64,000 nucleotides of DNA, from the NCBI GenBank assembly GCA_035651755.1, contig DASRFA010000017.1, positions 1 to 64,000 of the forward strand. Reading direction: 5' to 3'. The translations under genes were made by a program, and so were the position numbers. The notes under the pieces are model-generated. The model was not told the DNA's origin. It did no database searches and was given only the letters and a program-made list of their open reading frames with translations. The DNA comes from DASRFA01 sp035651755 (GTDB lineage: Bacteria > Desulfobacterota > Binatia > UBA12015). Every line of letters starts with the position of its first letter. Position 1 is the first letter of the stretch. Of the stretch, positions 24,589-33,848 are shown in pieces.

Positions 24589-25351
24589 GCGCCCGCTCGA
24601 CGTCGTCCAGGAAGGCGGCGGCGAGCCGGCCCACCTCGTCGCGGTCGTAGTCGAGCGTGACGACGTGCCCGCTCCGCTCGAGGACGTGCACGTCGATGCG
24701 ACGGGACGCGAGGCCGGCTCGGAGCAGATCGACGTTCGCGACGGGTGCGCTCCGGTCGTGACGGCCGTGGAGGAGGAGCGCCGGCTGCGTGACGCGCCCG
24801 AGCTCGCCCCGGACGAGCCCCTGCAAGCGGAGCAGCTCGAGCAGCGCCGGCAGCGGCATGACGCTGTACCGCTCGCTCGTCGCGCGCGCCGCGGCGTCGC
24901 CGATGTCGACGCCGTTCGACTTCGGAATGGTCGCCCAGCGACGCGCCACCCACGGGATGCGGGCGAGCGCGGGGAGCCAGCGAACTCTTCCGTCGCCGAG
25001 CCGAAGCGGCGTCCCGCAGAGGACGAGCGCGGACACGGCGTCGGGACGCGTCGCCGCGAGGTGCAGGGCGAGGAGCGCTCCGAGCGACATCCCCGCGACG
25101 GCGACGTGGGGGACGTCCTCGGCGAGCATGCTGAGGCCCTCGTCCACCGACGTCAGCCAGTCGCGCCATCCGGTCCGCGCCAGGTCCGTGACGGCCGTCG
25201 CGTGTCCCGCGAGTCGCACCGCGCGGACCGGAAAGCCGTCCGCCGCGAGCGCGTCCGCGAGCGGCCGCATCTCGAGGGGCGTCGCGGTGAAGCCGTGGAC
25301 GAGGAGACAGCCGAGGCGACGCGAGCCGGGGAGGGCGAAGCCTTGATCCAA
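24536..25351 (-). CDS. Alpha/beta hydrolase (carboxylesterase/lysophospholipase type)
   Basis: 271 residues, size and motifs of Est30-like esterases. The oxyanion motif is HGFTATP (19-25). The nucleophile elbow is GMSLGA with Ser89. The acid is Asp in GRHDRSAP and the base is His in SGHVVTLDYD. It is predicted cytosolic, hydrolysing short- or medium-chain acyl esters. It lies 19 bp downstream of ppiD on the same strand and may be co-transcribed. The C-terminal GSSARAPAGSGG tail is likely disordered. Confidence 0.92.
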   Translation of the reverse strand: MDQGFALPGSRRLGCLLVHGFTATPLEMRPLADALAADGFPVRAVRLAGHATAVTDLARTGWRDWLTSVDEGLSMLAEDVPHVAVAGMSLGALLALHLAATRPDAVSALVLCGTPLRLGDGRVRWLPALARIPWVARRWATIPKSNGVDIGDAAARATSERYSVMPLPALLELLRLQGLVRGELGRVTQPALLLHGRHDRSAPVANVDLLRAGLASRRIDVHVLERSGHVVTLDYDRDEVGRLAAAFLDDVERALTGPGSSARAPAGSGGR

Positions 25352-25370
25352 CGTGGACCGCGCGGCGGCG

Positions 25371-27281
25371 TCAGCCCCGGCCGAGCGCGTCGGGTCGAAC
25401 CTCCAGCGCCCCTTCGCGCGTCGCGCGCTCCTTCAGGTAGTCGATGTAGGCCGTCATGACGCTGCCGCGCTTCTGCTGGAGGGTGCTCTCCCGGAGCGCG
25501 TCCTTCGCGGCGGGAAAGCCGGCCATGTCGGCCGGCGTCCGGGTGCGCAGCGCGGCGACAATCGTATCGCCGCCCGCCGCGTACACCTTCGACGCGAGCG
25601 GCGCCGCAGTCGTCAAGGCGAACGCGTCGGCCTTCAAGTCCGTCGCGCCCGGGAGCTTCGGGATGCTCCCCGTCCGCCGGTCGAACGGGTCGGTCTCCTC
25701 GACCGGCACGCCGAGCTCGGCGGCCGCCTTGTCGAGCCCGATCTCCTTCGCGCGCGCCAGGAGCTTCTCGCCGCGCTCCTTGGCCGCCGCCTCGCCACGC
25801 TCCCGCTGGACGTCGGCCAGCACGCGCTCGCGCACGTCGGCGAGGGCCGGCGCGTGCGCCTCGACGCGCGCGAACGGCGTCAGGAGGTACACGGCGTCGT
25901 GCGTCTCGACCAGGTCGCTCACCTCGCCCTCGCGGAGGGCCAGGGCGGCGTCGACGAACTCCTTCACCCGGCCGACGCCCGGAACGTCCGCGCCCGCGCT
26001 GAACGGCGACGTCTCCGTGACCTCGCGCGCGCCGACGGCCTCGGCGAAGGACGTCCCGCGCGCGATCTTCCGGCGGTCCTCCTCGGCGGCGTTGCGTGCG
26101 AGGTCGAGCGCGCGCTCGTGCTTCACGTTGTCGACGACCTGATCGCGCACCTGGTCGAGCGGCTTCAGGCCGCCGGGACGATGCTCCTCGACCTTGATGA
26201 TGTGGAAGCCGAAGGGCGTCTCGACGACGTCGCTCACCGCGCCGACATCGAGCGCGAACGCCGCCTTCTGGAATTCGGGCGTCATGCGTCCGCGCCCGAA
26301 GAGACCGACGTCCCCACCGTTCGCAGCCGACGCCGTGTCGTCGGAGTTCTTCTTCGCGAGCGCCGCGAAGTCACCGCCCGCCTTCACCTTGGCGAGCAGG
26401 TCTTCGGCCTTCTTCCGCGCCTTCGCCTTCGTGTCGTCGTCGGCACCGGCGTCGACCTTGACGAGGATGTGTCGGGCGCGGACCTGTTCCTGCTCGTTGA
26501 AGAGCTCCGCCTTGTGCAGGTCGTACCACGCGGCGATCTCGTCGTCGGTCGGCTGGACCCGATCGGTGAACTCCTGAGCGCGGTACGCGGCGTAGCGCGC
26601 GCGGACCTGCGCCGGCACGCGGTAGCGGTCCTCGTGTTCGCTCAAGTAGCGCTGGAGGTCGTCGTCGGAGGCCGTGATCGACTTGGCGAGCTCGGCGGCG
26701 CCGATGCGCGCGACCGCCAGCGTCACCTGCTCGTGGTCCATCCGGTAGCGGTCCTCGACCTCGGCGTCCGTCACCTGGACGCCGTCCTCGACGAGCGACT
26801 GGATGCGCTGGAAGACGATCGAACGGCGGAGCTCGTCCTCGAACTCGCCGCGGTCACGCTGGTAGCGGAGGTACGTCTCGAGGCGATCGCGGTTGAACTG
26901 GCCGTTGTCCTGCAGCTCGGGGAGGCGAGTGATCGCGTCGACGAGCTCGCCTTCGCTGACCGTGATCCCGAGCCGACCGGCCTCGTGCTGGATCAACGCC
27001 TGCTCGATCAGCTGGTCGAGCGCGCGTCCGCGGAGGTTGAGCGATCGCGCCATCTCGGCCGAGAACTGACCGCGGAACATCTCCTCGTAGCGGCGCTGGA
27101 GGTTCGCGGTCGTGCGGTCGAGGTCGCGGCGGGTGATGGTCTCGCCGTGCACGTGCGCGACGGCGTCGATCCGCTCGCCGCCAACGGCGCCGACGCCCCA
27201 GATGACGAAGAGCGCTGCGAGGACGCCGTAGAGGATCTTGATGCCGGTCGAGCTGGAATACTTCCGAAGAAACCGCAGCAT
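25371..27281 (-). CDS. ppiD: PpiD-like periplasmic peptidyl-prolyl isomerase
   Basis: 636 residues, close to E. coli PpiD. One N-terminal TM helix (~14-34) anchors the protein with a periplasmic body. The SurA-N-like chaperone region (~38-200) has RALDQLIEQALIQHEA. The parvulin domain (~262-365) has RARHILVKV, the glycine-rich GGDVGLFGRG and TPFGFHIIKVE. A second weakly conserved rotamase-like block follows at ~390-480. It assists folding of secreted and outer-membrane proteins. It is divergent from mreB across a 157-bp gap. Confidence 0.93.
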   Translation of the reverse strand: MLRFLRKYSSSTGIKILYGVLAALFVIWGVGAVGGERIDAVAHVHGETITRRDLDRTTANLQRRYEEMFRGQFSAEMARSLNLRGRALDQLIEQALIQHEAGRLGITVSEGELVDAITRLPELQDNGQFNRDRLETYLRYQRDRGEFEDELRRSIVFQRIQSLVEDGVQVTDAEVEDRYRMDHEQVTLAVARIGAAELAKSITASDDDLQRYLSEHEDRYRVPAQVRARYAAYRAQEFTDRVQPTDDEIAAWYDLHKAELFNEQEQVRARHILVKVDAGADDDTKAKARKKAEDLLAKVKAGGDFAALAKKNSDDTASAANGGDVGLFGRGRMTPEFQKAAFALDVGAVSDVVETPFGFHIIKVEEHRPGGLKPLDQVRDQVVDNVKHERALDLARNAAEEDRRKIARGTSFAEAVGAREVTETSPFSAGADVPGVGRVKEFVDAALALREGEVSDLVETHDAVYLLTPFARVEAHAPALADVRERVLADVQRERGEAAAKERGEKLLARAKEIGLDKAAAELGVPVEETDPFDRRTGSIPKLPGATDLKADAFALTTAAPLASKVYAAGGDTIVAALRTRTPADMAGFPAAKDALRESTLQQKRGSVMTAYIDYLKERATREGALEVRPDALGRG

Positions 27282-27438
27282 TTCCGGGCCTGCGCTCGGA
27301 GGCTAGCGGAGGGGTTTTGCGTTTGCAAACCGGCGGCAGCGCTAAAGTTTCCGTTGCCGCGTGCCGATGTTTCTGCTAGCACGAGGCCCCTGCGCCAAGA
27401 AGTTGACGCGCGGGGGCGGAAGGGCGGGGCGCCGCGTA

Positions 27439-28473
27439 ATGATTCTCGACTCCATCCTCGGACTCTTCTCGAACGATCTCGCGATCGACCTCGGGACGGC
27501 GAACACCCTCATCTACGTAAAGGGCGAGGGGATCGTCTGCAACGAGCCTTCGGTCGTCGCGGTGCACGAGGAGTCGCGCGGCGGCCGGCGCGTCGTCGCG
27601 GTCGGGGCGGAGGCGAAGAAGATGCTCGGGCGGACGCCGGGGAACATCAAGGCGATCCGGCCGCTGAAGGACGGCGTCATCGCCGACTTCGAGATCACCG
27701 AGGCGATGCTCCGTTACTTCATCCAGAAGATCCACAACCGGAAGACGCTCGTCCGGCCGCGCATCATCATCTGCGTTCCGTTCGGGATCACCGAGGTCGA
27801 GAAGCGGGCGGTGCGCGAGTCGGCCGAGTCCGCGGGCGCGCGGGAGGTCTACCTCGTCGAGGAGCCGATGGCCGCGGCGATCGGAGCCGGGCTCCCGATC
27901 ACCGAGCCGACCGGCAACATGATCGTCGACATCGGCGGCGGAACGACCGAGGTCGCCGTCATCTCGCTCTCGGGCGTCGTCTTCTCGAAGTCCGTCCGCG
28001 TCGGCGGCGACAAGATGGACGAGGCGATCATCCAGTACATCAAGCGGAAGTACAATTTGCTGGTCGGCGAGCGGACCGCGGAGCTCATCAAGATCACGAT
28101 CGGCTCGGCGTACCCCTCGAGCGAGATCCAGACCATGGAGATCAAGGGACGCGACCTGGTCGCGGGCGTCCCGAAGACCGTCGAGATCTCCGACGAGGAG
28201 ATCCGCGACTCGCTCCTCGAGCCGATCAACCAGATCGTCGAGGCGGTGCGCATCGGCCTCGAGCGCTGCCCGCCGGAGCTCGCGTCCGACATCGTCGACA
28301 AGGGCATCGTGCTCGCCGGCGGCGGCGCGCTCTTGCGGAACCTGGACGTCCTGCTGCGCGAGGAGACCGGATTGCCGATCATGCTGGCCGAGGACCCGCT
28401 CACGGCGGTGGTGATGGGTGCAGGGAAGGTGCTGGACGAGCTCAACCTCCTGAAGGACGTGACCATCCAGTAA
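27439..28473 (+). CDS. mreB: Rod-shape-determining actin homologue MreB
   Basis: 344 residues, normal MreB length. The actin phosphate loops read DLGTANTLIY and VDIGGGTTEVAVISL, and the adenosine motif is GIVLAGGGALLRNLD. It polymerises along the inner membrane and directs elongasome synthesis. The ATG at 27439 gives the family N-terminus MILDSILGLFSNDLAIDLG; a longer reading from 27361 is unlikely. It is first of five cell-shape genes. A weak promoter (TTGCCG, 17 bases, TAGCAC at 27354-27382) lies upstream, but confidence in it is low. Confidence 0.98.
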   Translation: MILDSILGLFSNDLAIDLGTANTLIYVKGEGIVCNEPSVVAVHEESRGGRRVVAVGAEAKKMLGRTPGNIKAIRPLKDGVIADFEITEAMLRYFIQKIHNRKTLVRPRIIICVPFGITEVEKRAVRESAESAGAREVYLVEEPMAAAIGAGLPITEPTGNMIVDIGGGTTEVAVISLSGVVFSKSVRVGGDKMDEAIIQYIKRKYNLLVGERTAELIKITIGSAYPSSEIQTMEIKGRDLVAGVPKTVEISDEEIRDSLLEPINQIVEAVRIGLERCPPELASDIVDKGIVLAGGGALLRNLDVLLREETGLPIMLAEDPLTAVVMGAGKVLDELNLLKDVTIQ

Positions 28474-28495
28474 CCGGAAGCCCGGGCCGCGATCG

Positions 28496-29377
28496 ATGGT
28501 CCTCTTCCTGCGCCGCTATTCGGTCCTCACGACCACGGCGCTCCTGCTCGCGTTCTCGCTCACGATGCTGGTCGCGAACACGCGCGGCGGCCGGCGGATC
28601 GATCCCCTCGGAGCGGTGTTCCTCGAGATCGTCACGCCCGGGTCGCGCGCGCTGAGCGCGCTCTCGAACGTCTTCGGGCAAGCCTGGGACAGCTACGTCG
28701 GCCTGGTCGGCGTCCGCCAGGAGAACGCGTGGCTCCGAAAGCGCGTGCGCGAGCTCGAGGCGCGCTTCGACCGCATGGCGGATCTCGAGAGCCAGAGCGC
28801 CCGCCTGCAGGCTCTCCTCGACCTCCGCGACAGCATGCCGGGCCAGGCCGTGGCGGCGCGCATCACCAGCGCCGACCTGAAGGGCCTCTTCCGGACCGCG
28901 ACGCTCAACAAGGGCGAGCGCGACGGCATCGCCCAGGGCATGGCGGTCGTCGCTCCCCAGGGAGCGGTCGGCCACGTCGTCGCGACGAGCCCGAACGCCG
29001 CGCGCGTCCTCCTCCTCGAGGATCCGTCGAGCGGCATCGACGCGATCGTCCAGCGCTCGCGCGCCCGGGGGATCGTCGAAGGCGGCTCGGGATCGGGCTG
29101 CGTCCTCAAGTACGTGAAGCGGCGCGACGATCTCCAGCCAGGAGACCGAGTCGTGACGTCCGGGCTCGACGGCATCTTCCCGAAGGGCATCCCGATCGGC
29201 GAGATCACCGCCGTCATCCCGGGCGAGCGCGGCCTGTTCCAGAGCGCGGAGCTGCAGGCGGCCATCGACTTCTCGAAGCTCGAGGAGGTGCTGGTCGTGG
29301 CCGCCCCGGCCACCGAGGTCCCGCCGTCGCCCCAGCGCGTTCGGCCGACGCCCGCCGAGCGCGGGCCGGCGCGCTGA
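28496..29377 (+). CDS. mreC: Rod-shape-determining protein MreC
   Basis: 293 residues. One TM helix (~10-28), a coiled coil (~75-110, ENAWLRKRVRELEARFD), then the two-barrel periplasmic domain with GLFRTATLNKG and the GDRVVTSGLDGIFPKGIPIG core. It bridges MreB filaments with PBP2/RodA and activates wall synthesis. It starts 22 bp after mreB. Confidence 0.96.
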   Translation: MVLFLRRYSVLTTTALLLAFSLTMLVANTRGGRRIDPLGAVFLEIVTPGSRALSALSNVFGQAWDSYVGLVGVRQENAWLRKRVRELEARFDRMADLESQSARLQALLDLRDSMPGQAVAARITSADLKGLFRTATLNKGERDGIAQGMAVVAPQGAVGHVVATSPNAARVLLLEDPSSGIDAIVQRSRARGIVEGGSGSGCVLKYVKRRDDLQPGDRVVTSGLDGIFPKGIPIGEITAVIPGERGLFQSAELQAAIDFSKLEEVLVVAAPATEVPPSPQRVRPTPAERGPAR

Positions 29378-29386
29378 GCCCCGGCA

Positions 29387-29896
29387 GTGCGAACGGTCGT
29401 GGTCTTCGCGATCGCCGGTGCCCTCGGAGCAGCGATCCAGACCGCGCTGCCGCACCGCATCCCCTTCCTGCCGGCCGCGCCCGACCTGATCCTCGTCCTG
29501 GTCGTCTACCTCGGGCTCCACTTCCACTCGGCCGGCGGCGCGCTCGGCGCGTTCCTCCTCGGCTATCTCCTCGACACCTCCGCCGGCATCGCGCCGGGCC
29601 TCTCCTGTTTGACGATGACGCTGGTCTTCGGGGTAGTGTATCTGCTCTCGAGGCGGCTCTGGATGGAGAACCCGGTCTCGAACGTGGCGGCGGTGGCGCT
29701 GGGGGAAGGGTTGAAGGTCGTGACCGTGCTGTTGTTCTTCGCGGTCGGCGTTCCGGGGGGCGTGCCGTGGCTCTCGCTTGCGCGGACGCTCGGTTTCGAA
29801 GCGCTCTTCGCGGTCCTGCTGACGCCGTTCATCTTCTCGGCGCTCGACGCACAGCTCGGCCGACCGCGCGCCGCGAGGGCACGTGAAGCTGACTAG
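29387..29896 (+). CDS. mreD: Rod-shape-determining protein MreD
   Basis: 169 residues with five or six TM helices and the MreD pattern of a short PDLILVLVVYLGL segment, followed by GALGAFLLGYLLD. It starts at a GTG nine bases after mreC. Its 3' end overlaps the PBP2 gene by 14 bp, so translation of the two is coupled. It completes the membrane elongasome with MreC and RodA. Confidence 0.9.
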   Translation: MRTVVVFAIAGALGAAIQTALPHRIPFLPAAPDLILVLVVYLGLHFHSAGGALGAFLLGYLLDTSAGIAPGLSCLTMTLVFGVVYLLSRRLWMENPVSNVAAVALGEGLKVVTVLLFFAVGVPGGVPWLSLARTLGFEALFAVLLTPFIFSALDAQLGRPRAARAREAD

Positions 29897-31961
29897 CCGA
29901 GAAGCCCCGAGCGACCTGCGCTACCGCATCGTCGGCGCGGGCGTCCTCATGGCGCTCGGGTTCGCGGCGATCGTCGCGCGCCTCTTCGTCCTGCAGGTCG
30001 GACAGGGCGAGAGCTGGTACTCGCTCTCGGAGAGCAACCGCATCCGCGTGAGCCGCGTCGCGCCCACGCGCGGCGTCATCTACGACCGGAACGGCGATCC
30101 GCTGGTCGACAACCGATCGTCCTTCGACGTCGTCGTCACGCCCGAGGACGCGAAGGACCTGGAGGCGACGATCCAGCAGGTGAGCGAGTTCCTCGGCGCC
30201 GAGCCTCCGACGATGGCGCAGGTCCTCGCCGCCGCCCGCCAGCGTCCGGCCTACGAGGCGACCGTCATCTACCGCGACGTCGACTTCGATCGCGTCGTCG
30301 TGCCGCTCGAAACACATCGCCTCGAGTGGCCGGGCGTGAGCCTCGAGCTGGGGCCCCTGCGGACGTATCCCTACGGCCCGCTCGCATCGCACCTCCTCGG
30401 CTACGTCGGCGAGGTGTCGCAGACCGAGCTCGCCAACCGGACGGGCTACCGCATGGGCGACCTGATCGGGAAGTTCGGCGCGGAGCGCGCGTACGAGTCG
30501 TTGCTGCGCGGCCTTCCCGGCGGGCAGCAGATCGAGGTCGACGCGCTCGGGCGGAAGCTCCGCGTCCTCTCGCACGTGCCGGAAACGCCGGGGAACAGCA
30601 TCGTCTTGACGCTCGACCGGCGCCTGCAGCAGTTCAGCGAGCAGCTCCTCCAGGGACGCGAGGGTGCGATCGTCGTCCTCGACCCGAACACCGGCGGCAT
30701 CCTCGCGCTGGCGAGCAACCCGAGCTTCGACCCCAACGTGTTCGCCGGCGGCATCAACTTCCGCGAGTGGCGCCGCCTCACGAGCGACAAGCTGAAGCCG
30801 CTCAACGACCGCGCGATCCAGGGCATGTATCCGCCCGGCTCGACCTTCAAGATCGTCACCGCGGCGGCCGCGCTCGAGACCGGCGTGATCAACCCGTTCA
30901 CGCGCATCTTCTGCCCGGGCCACTACCACTTCGCGAACCGCGACTACCGCTGCTGGAAGAAGGGCGGCCACGGCTCGGTCGACCTGCACGAGGCGATCGT
31001 CCACTCGTGCGACGTCTACTTCTACCAGGTGGGCCAGCGCGTCGGCATCGACACGCTCGCCGAGTACGCGCACCGCTTCGGCCTCGGCGAGCCGACCGGC
31101 ATCTCCCTCGACCACGAGAAGCCGGGCCTGATCCCCGACTCGGAGTGGAAGAGGAAGCGCTTCAAGGAGGCATGGTACGCGGGCGAGACGCTGTCGGCCG
31201 CGATCGGCCAGGGCTACGTCCTCGCGACCCCGCTCCAGATGGCGAACGTGATCGCGACGGTCGCGAACGGCGGAAGGCGCTACAAGCCGCACTACGTCGA
31301 GCGGATCGAGTCGCCGACCGGCGACACGATCCAGGAGACCAAGCCGGAGATCGCGGGCGAAGCCGGCCTCCGGAAGACGACGCTCCTCCAGCTGCGCGAC
31401 GCGCTCCGGGACGTCGTGAACACGCCGGGCGGCACCGGGAAGAAGGCGAAGCTGCCGACGATCGAGGTCGGCGGCAAGACCGGCACGTCGCAGGTCTTCA
31501 AGATGGGCCGCCAGCAGATCAAGACGGCGGGCCTGCCGAAGCACCTGCGCGACCACGCATGGTTCGTCGCGTTCGCGCCGGTCGAGGCGCCCGAGATCGC
31601 GATCGCCGTCCTCGTCGAGCACGCCGGGACCGGCGGCGGCGCGACCGCCGCGCCGCTCGCGCGCGACGTCGCCGACTTCTACTTCGCGCTGACTCGCGGC
31701 CGGACCTACCAGCTCGCCGGCGCGGATCCGACGGGTGAAGGGCGCGTCGCGGCGAATGCGGACGCGGCCGCGCGCGTCGCGGCGCCGGTCGCGATGCCGG
31801 ACGACGTCCGCGCGCAGGCGAAGCGGCTCGGGCTCGCGGCGGCGCATCCGGCGATCGCGAACGGGCACGCAAACGCGCGCGCGGCCGCGGCCCCGCGCGC
31901 CGGTTCGGGCACGACGGCGGCCGCGAAGGCGGCGGTGCACCGCGCGCCGGTACACGGCTGA
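29883..31961 (+). CDS. mrdA: Penicillin-binding protein 2 (elongasome transpeptidase)
   Basis: 692 residues, from a GTG. One N-terminal TM helix, the class B PBP dimerisation domain with RGVIYDRNGDPL, and the transpeptidase domain. The active-site Ser320-Thr-Phe-Lys323 (PPGSTFK) is followed by the SCD triad and K532-Thr-Gly (GGKTGTS). It cross-links peptidoglycan during side-wall growth with RodA. The last ~75 residues form an Ala-rich, low-complexity tail absent from E. coli PBP2. It is the target of mecillinam-type drugs in relatives. Confidence 0.97.
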   Translation: MKLTSREAPSDLRYRIVGAGVLMALGFAAIVARLFVLQVGQGESWYSLSESNRIRVSRVAPTRGVIYDRNGDPLVDNRSSFDVVVTPEDAKDLEATIQQVSEFLGAEPPTMAQVLAAARQRPAYEATVIYRDVDFDRVVVPLETHRLEWPGVSLELGPLRTYPYGPLASHLLGYVGEVSQTELANRTGYRMGDLIGKFGAERAYESLLRGLPGGQQIEVDALGRKLRVLSHVPETPGNSIVLTLDRRLQQFSEQLLQGREGAIVVLDPNTGGILALASNPSFDPNVFAGGINFREWRRLTSDKLKPLNDRAIQGMYPPGSTFKIVTAAAALETGVINPFTRIFCPGHYHFANRDYRCWKKGGHGSVDLHEAIVHSCDVYFYQVGQRVGIDTLAEYAHRFGLGEPTGISLDHEKPGLIPDSEWKRKRFKEAWYAGETLSAAIGQGYVLATPLQMANVIATVANGGRRYKPHYVERIESPTGDTIQETKPEIAGEAGLRKTTLLQLRDALRDVVNTPGGTGKKAKLPTIEVGGKTGTSQVFKMGRQQIKTAGLPKHLRDHAWFVAFAPVEAPEIAIAVLVEHAGTGGGATAAPLARDVADFYFALTRGRTYQLAGADPTGEGRVAANADAAARVAAPVAMPDDVRAQAKRLGLAAAHPAIANGHANARAAAAPRAGSGTTAAAKAAVHRAPVHG

Positions 31962-31978
31962 GAGGGACGGAGGTCGTC

Positions 31979-33100
31979 GTGCCGCGCTGGATGGTCGATC
32001 GCCGTCTCCTCTACAACTTCGACGGCTTCCTCCTGTTGGCGATGCTGTCGATCGTCGCGGTCGGCACCGTCACGGTCTACAGCGCGACGTTCGATCCGGC
32101 CCGCCCGACGATCCACTCGTACGCGTGGCGGCAAGGGCTCTGGGGATCGGCCGGGCTCGTCGCCGCGCTCATGATGGCGACGTTCGACTACCGGAAGCTC
32201 GAGCGCTGGGCGTACGTCACCTACGTCGCCGGGCTCTGCCTCCTGATCGCGGTTCCGATCATCGGCTCGGTCGGCAACGGCTCGCGGCGCTGGATCGGGC
32301 TCGGCCCGGTGTCGGTGCAGCCGTCGGAGATGATGAAGCTCGCGCTCATCTTCGTGCTGGCGCGCTACTTCCACGGCCATGCGCCGCCGGAGGGGCTTCG
32401 CCTGCGCGATCTCCTCTGGCCGATCGCGCTCACGATCCCGCCGGTCGCGCTCATCCTCGAGCAGCCGGACCTCGGCACGGCGGGCGTCTTCGTCTGCGTG
32501 ACGGCGAGCATGGTCCTGCTCGCGGGGCTCAGCCGCCGCACGATCCTGATCCTGGTGTCGGCGTCGCTTCTGGTGCTGCCCGCGATCCCGATCCTGAAGT
32601 CGCATCTCAAGCCGTACCAGCTCCGGCGCATCGAGATCTTCCTCGACCCCGACCTCGACCCGCTCGGCGCGGGCTACCACATCACCCAGTCGAAGATCGC
32701 GATCGGGTCGGGCGGCCTGAACGGGAAGGGCTTCCTGAACGGGACGCAGAACCAGCTCGACTTCCTCCCCGAGCAGCACACCGACTTCATCTTCTCCGTG
32801 TACTCCGAGGAGTGGGGCTTCGTCGGCGCCGCGACGCTCGTCGTGCTCTACCTGATCCTCATGATGCGCGGGCTGGTCGTCGTCTACCGCGCGAAGGACC
32901 GCTTCGGGGCGCTGCTGGCGTTCGGCGTCCTGTCGAACGTCTTCTGGCAGGCGGCGATCAACCTCGGGATGACGACCGGCCTGCTGCCGGTCGTGGGCAT
33001 CACGCTGCCCTTCTTCAGCTACGGCGGTTCGTCGCTCGTGACGCTGATGGCCGGGCTCGGGCTCGTGATCAACGTCAGCATGCGGCGGTTCGGCTACTGA
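31979..33100 (+). CDS. rodA: Peptidoglycan glycosyltransferase RodA (SEDS family)
   Basis: 373 residues, ten TM helices. The SEDS marks are GNGSRRWIGLGPVSVQPSE, QPDLGTA with the conserved Asp, LPEQHTDFIFS and the C-terminal GLLPVVGITLPFFSYGGSS. It polymerises lipid II as PBP2's partner. The GTG at 31979 has GGAGG five bases ahead. It ends the mreBCD-mrdA-rodA operon, the usual arrangement in many Gram-negatives. Confidence 0.97.
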   Translation: MPRWMVDRRLLYNFDGFLLLAMLSIVAVGTVTVYSATFDPARPTIHSYAWRQGLWGSAGLVAALMMATFDYRKLERWAYVTYVAGLCLLIAVPIIGSVGNGSRRWIGLGPVSVQPSEMMKLALIFVLARYFHGHAPPEGLRLRDLLWPIALTIPPVALILEQPDLGTAGVFVCVTASMVLLAGLSRRTILILVSASLLVLPAIPILKSHLKPYQLRRIEIFLDPDLDPLGAGYHITQSKIAIGSGGLNGKGFLNGTQNQLDFLPEQHTDFIFSVYSEEWGFVGAATLVVLYLILMMRGLVVVYRAKDRFGALLAFGVLSNVFWQAAINLGMTTGLLPVVGITLPFFSYGGSSLVTLMAGLGLVINVSMRRFGY

Positions 33101-33112
33101 CGCGGGCGGTCG

Positions 33113-33514
33113 TCAGCGGCGCGCGTCTCGGCTCCGCGCTCCGCGGTACGACAAGATGCGTTCGTCGGCCGTGACGATCGTCAGCGCGTGGCAGCGCGAC
33201 GCCGCGACCAGGAGCCGGTCCGCGGGATCCTTGTGAAATGGTCCGGGCAGCGAGTACGCCTCGAGTGCGACGTCGTGCGACACCTCGATGGTTCGAGCTT
33301 GAAGTGCTCGGAGCGCTCGCCCGACCCATTCTCGAAGCGCGATGCCCGGCTCCACCGCGCCGATCGCGCATAGCCGAGCGAGCTCCAGCGTCGACACCGT
33401 GCAGACGTGGTTCTGGTTGTCGCCGTCGAGAAGCAGGCGCCTCGCCTGCGCCCCGAGCCGATCCGGGTCCTCCTGCGACCAGATCCACACGTGGGTGTCG
33501 AGCAGCAGGTTCAC
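33113..33514 (-). CDS. PIN-domain toxin (VapC-like)
   Basis: 133 residues from a GTG at 33514 that overlaps the antitoxin stop (GTGA). The PIN fold has the metal-binding acidic residues in LLLDTHVW (Asp6), TLELARL, KDPADRLLVAAS and IVTADE. This places it in the VapC group, which cleaves RNA, often tRNA or rRNA. It follows its antitoxin, the standard order. It is convergent with rodA, 12 bp apart. Confidence 0.92.
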   Translation of the reverse strand: MNLLLDTHVWIWSQEDPDRLGAQARRLLLDGDNQNHVCTVSTLELARLCAIGAVEPGIALREWVGRALRALQARTIEVSHDVALEAYSLPGPFHKDPADRLLVAASRCHALTIVTADERILSYRGARSRDARR

Positions 33515-33744
33515 TCGAGCATGTCCCAATCCCGCGTCGTGTCGCTCCGTGCGAGATCGCGCCGGATCCGCAAGGTGCCCTTCAACGCTCCGAGCTGTTT
33601 GCGTCCCTCTTCGGCCCCGACCGGCTCGACGCGTGCCACGGGTCGCCCCCGTCGCGTGACGAGGACCGGTTCGCCGGTCTCCTCCGCCTCTCTGAGGACC
33701 GCGATGCACTTTGCCTTGAACTCGGAGATGACGAGCTTCTTCAC
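33511..33744 (-). CDS. Phd/YefM-type antitoxin
   Basis: 77 residues from a GTG. The N-terminal KKLVISEFKAKCIAVLREAE and VLVTRRGRPVARVEP are typical of the Phd/YefM DNA-binding fold; the charged C-terminal tail (RDLARSDTTRDWDML) would neutralise the toxin. It should repress its own promoter through the palindrome directly upstream, with the toxin as co-repressor. Confidence 0.92.
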   Translation of the reverse strand: MKKLVISEFKAKCIAVLREAEETGEPVLVTRRGRPVARVEPVGAEEGRKQLGALKGTLRIRRDLARSDTTRDWDMLE

Positions 33745-33756
33745 CCCTCAAGAGTA

Positions 33757-33782
33757 ACCTGGTCAACTGACCAGGTCAACTG
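33757..33782 (-). promoter_or_regulatory. Toxin-antitoxin operator
   Basis: ACCTGGTCA-AC-TGACCAGGT (33757-33776) is a palindrome with 9-bp arms. GGTCAACTG also occurs as a direct repeat (33761-33769 and 33774-33782). The site begins 12 bases upstream of the antitoxin GTG. Overlapping repeats of this kind permit cooperative binding of antitoxin dimers. Confidence 0.7.
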
Positions 33783-33798
33783 GGATGCAGCCATGAAA

Positions 33799-33824
33799 GA
33801 GGGCCGCCTGTCAGGGCGGCCCTC
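33799..33824 (-). terminator. Rho-independent terminator of thioredoxin gene
   Basis: GAGGGCCGCC and GGCGGCCCTC pair perfectly (10 bp) around a six-base loop. On the minus strand the stem is followed by TTTCAT, and it lies 24 bp after the trxA stop. Confidence 0.7.
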
Positions 33825-33848
33825 CAGCGCTCTGCGTCCGCCGCCGGG

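Noticed and set aside
27354..27382. mreB promoter as a firm feature
   Set aside because: TTGCCG-N17-TAGCAC has only four and three matches to consensus, too weak in this GC-rich DNA.
25353..28655. Open frame of 1100 residues on the plus strand
   Set aside because: Antisense to ppiD and out of frame with mreB; low complexity, no motifs.
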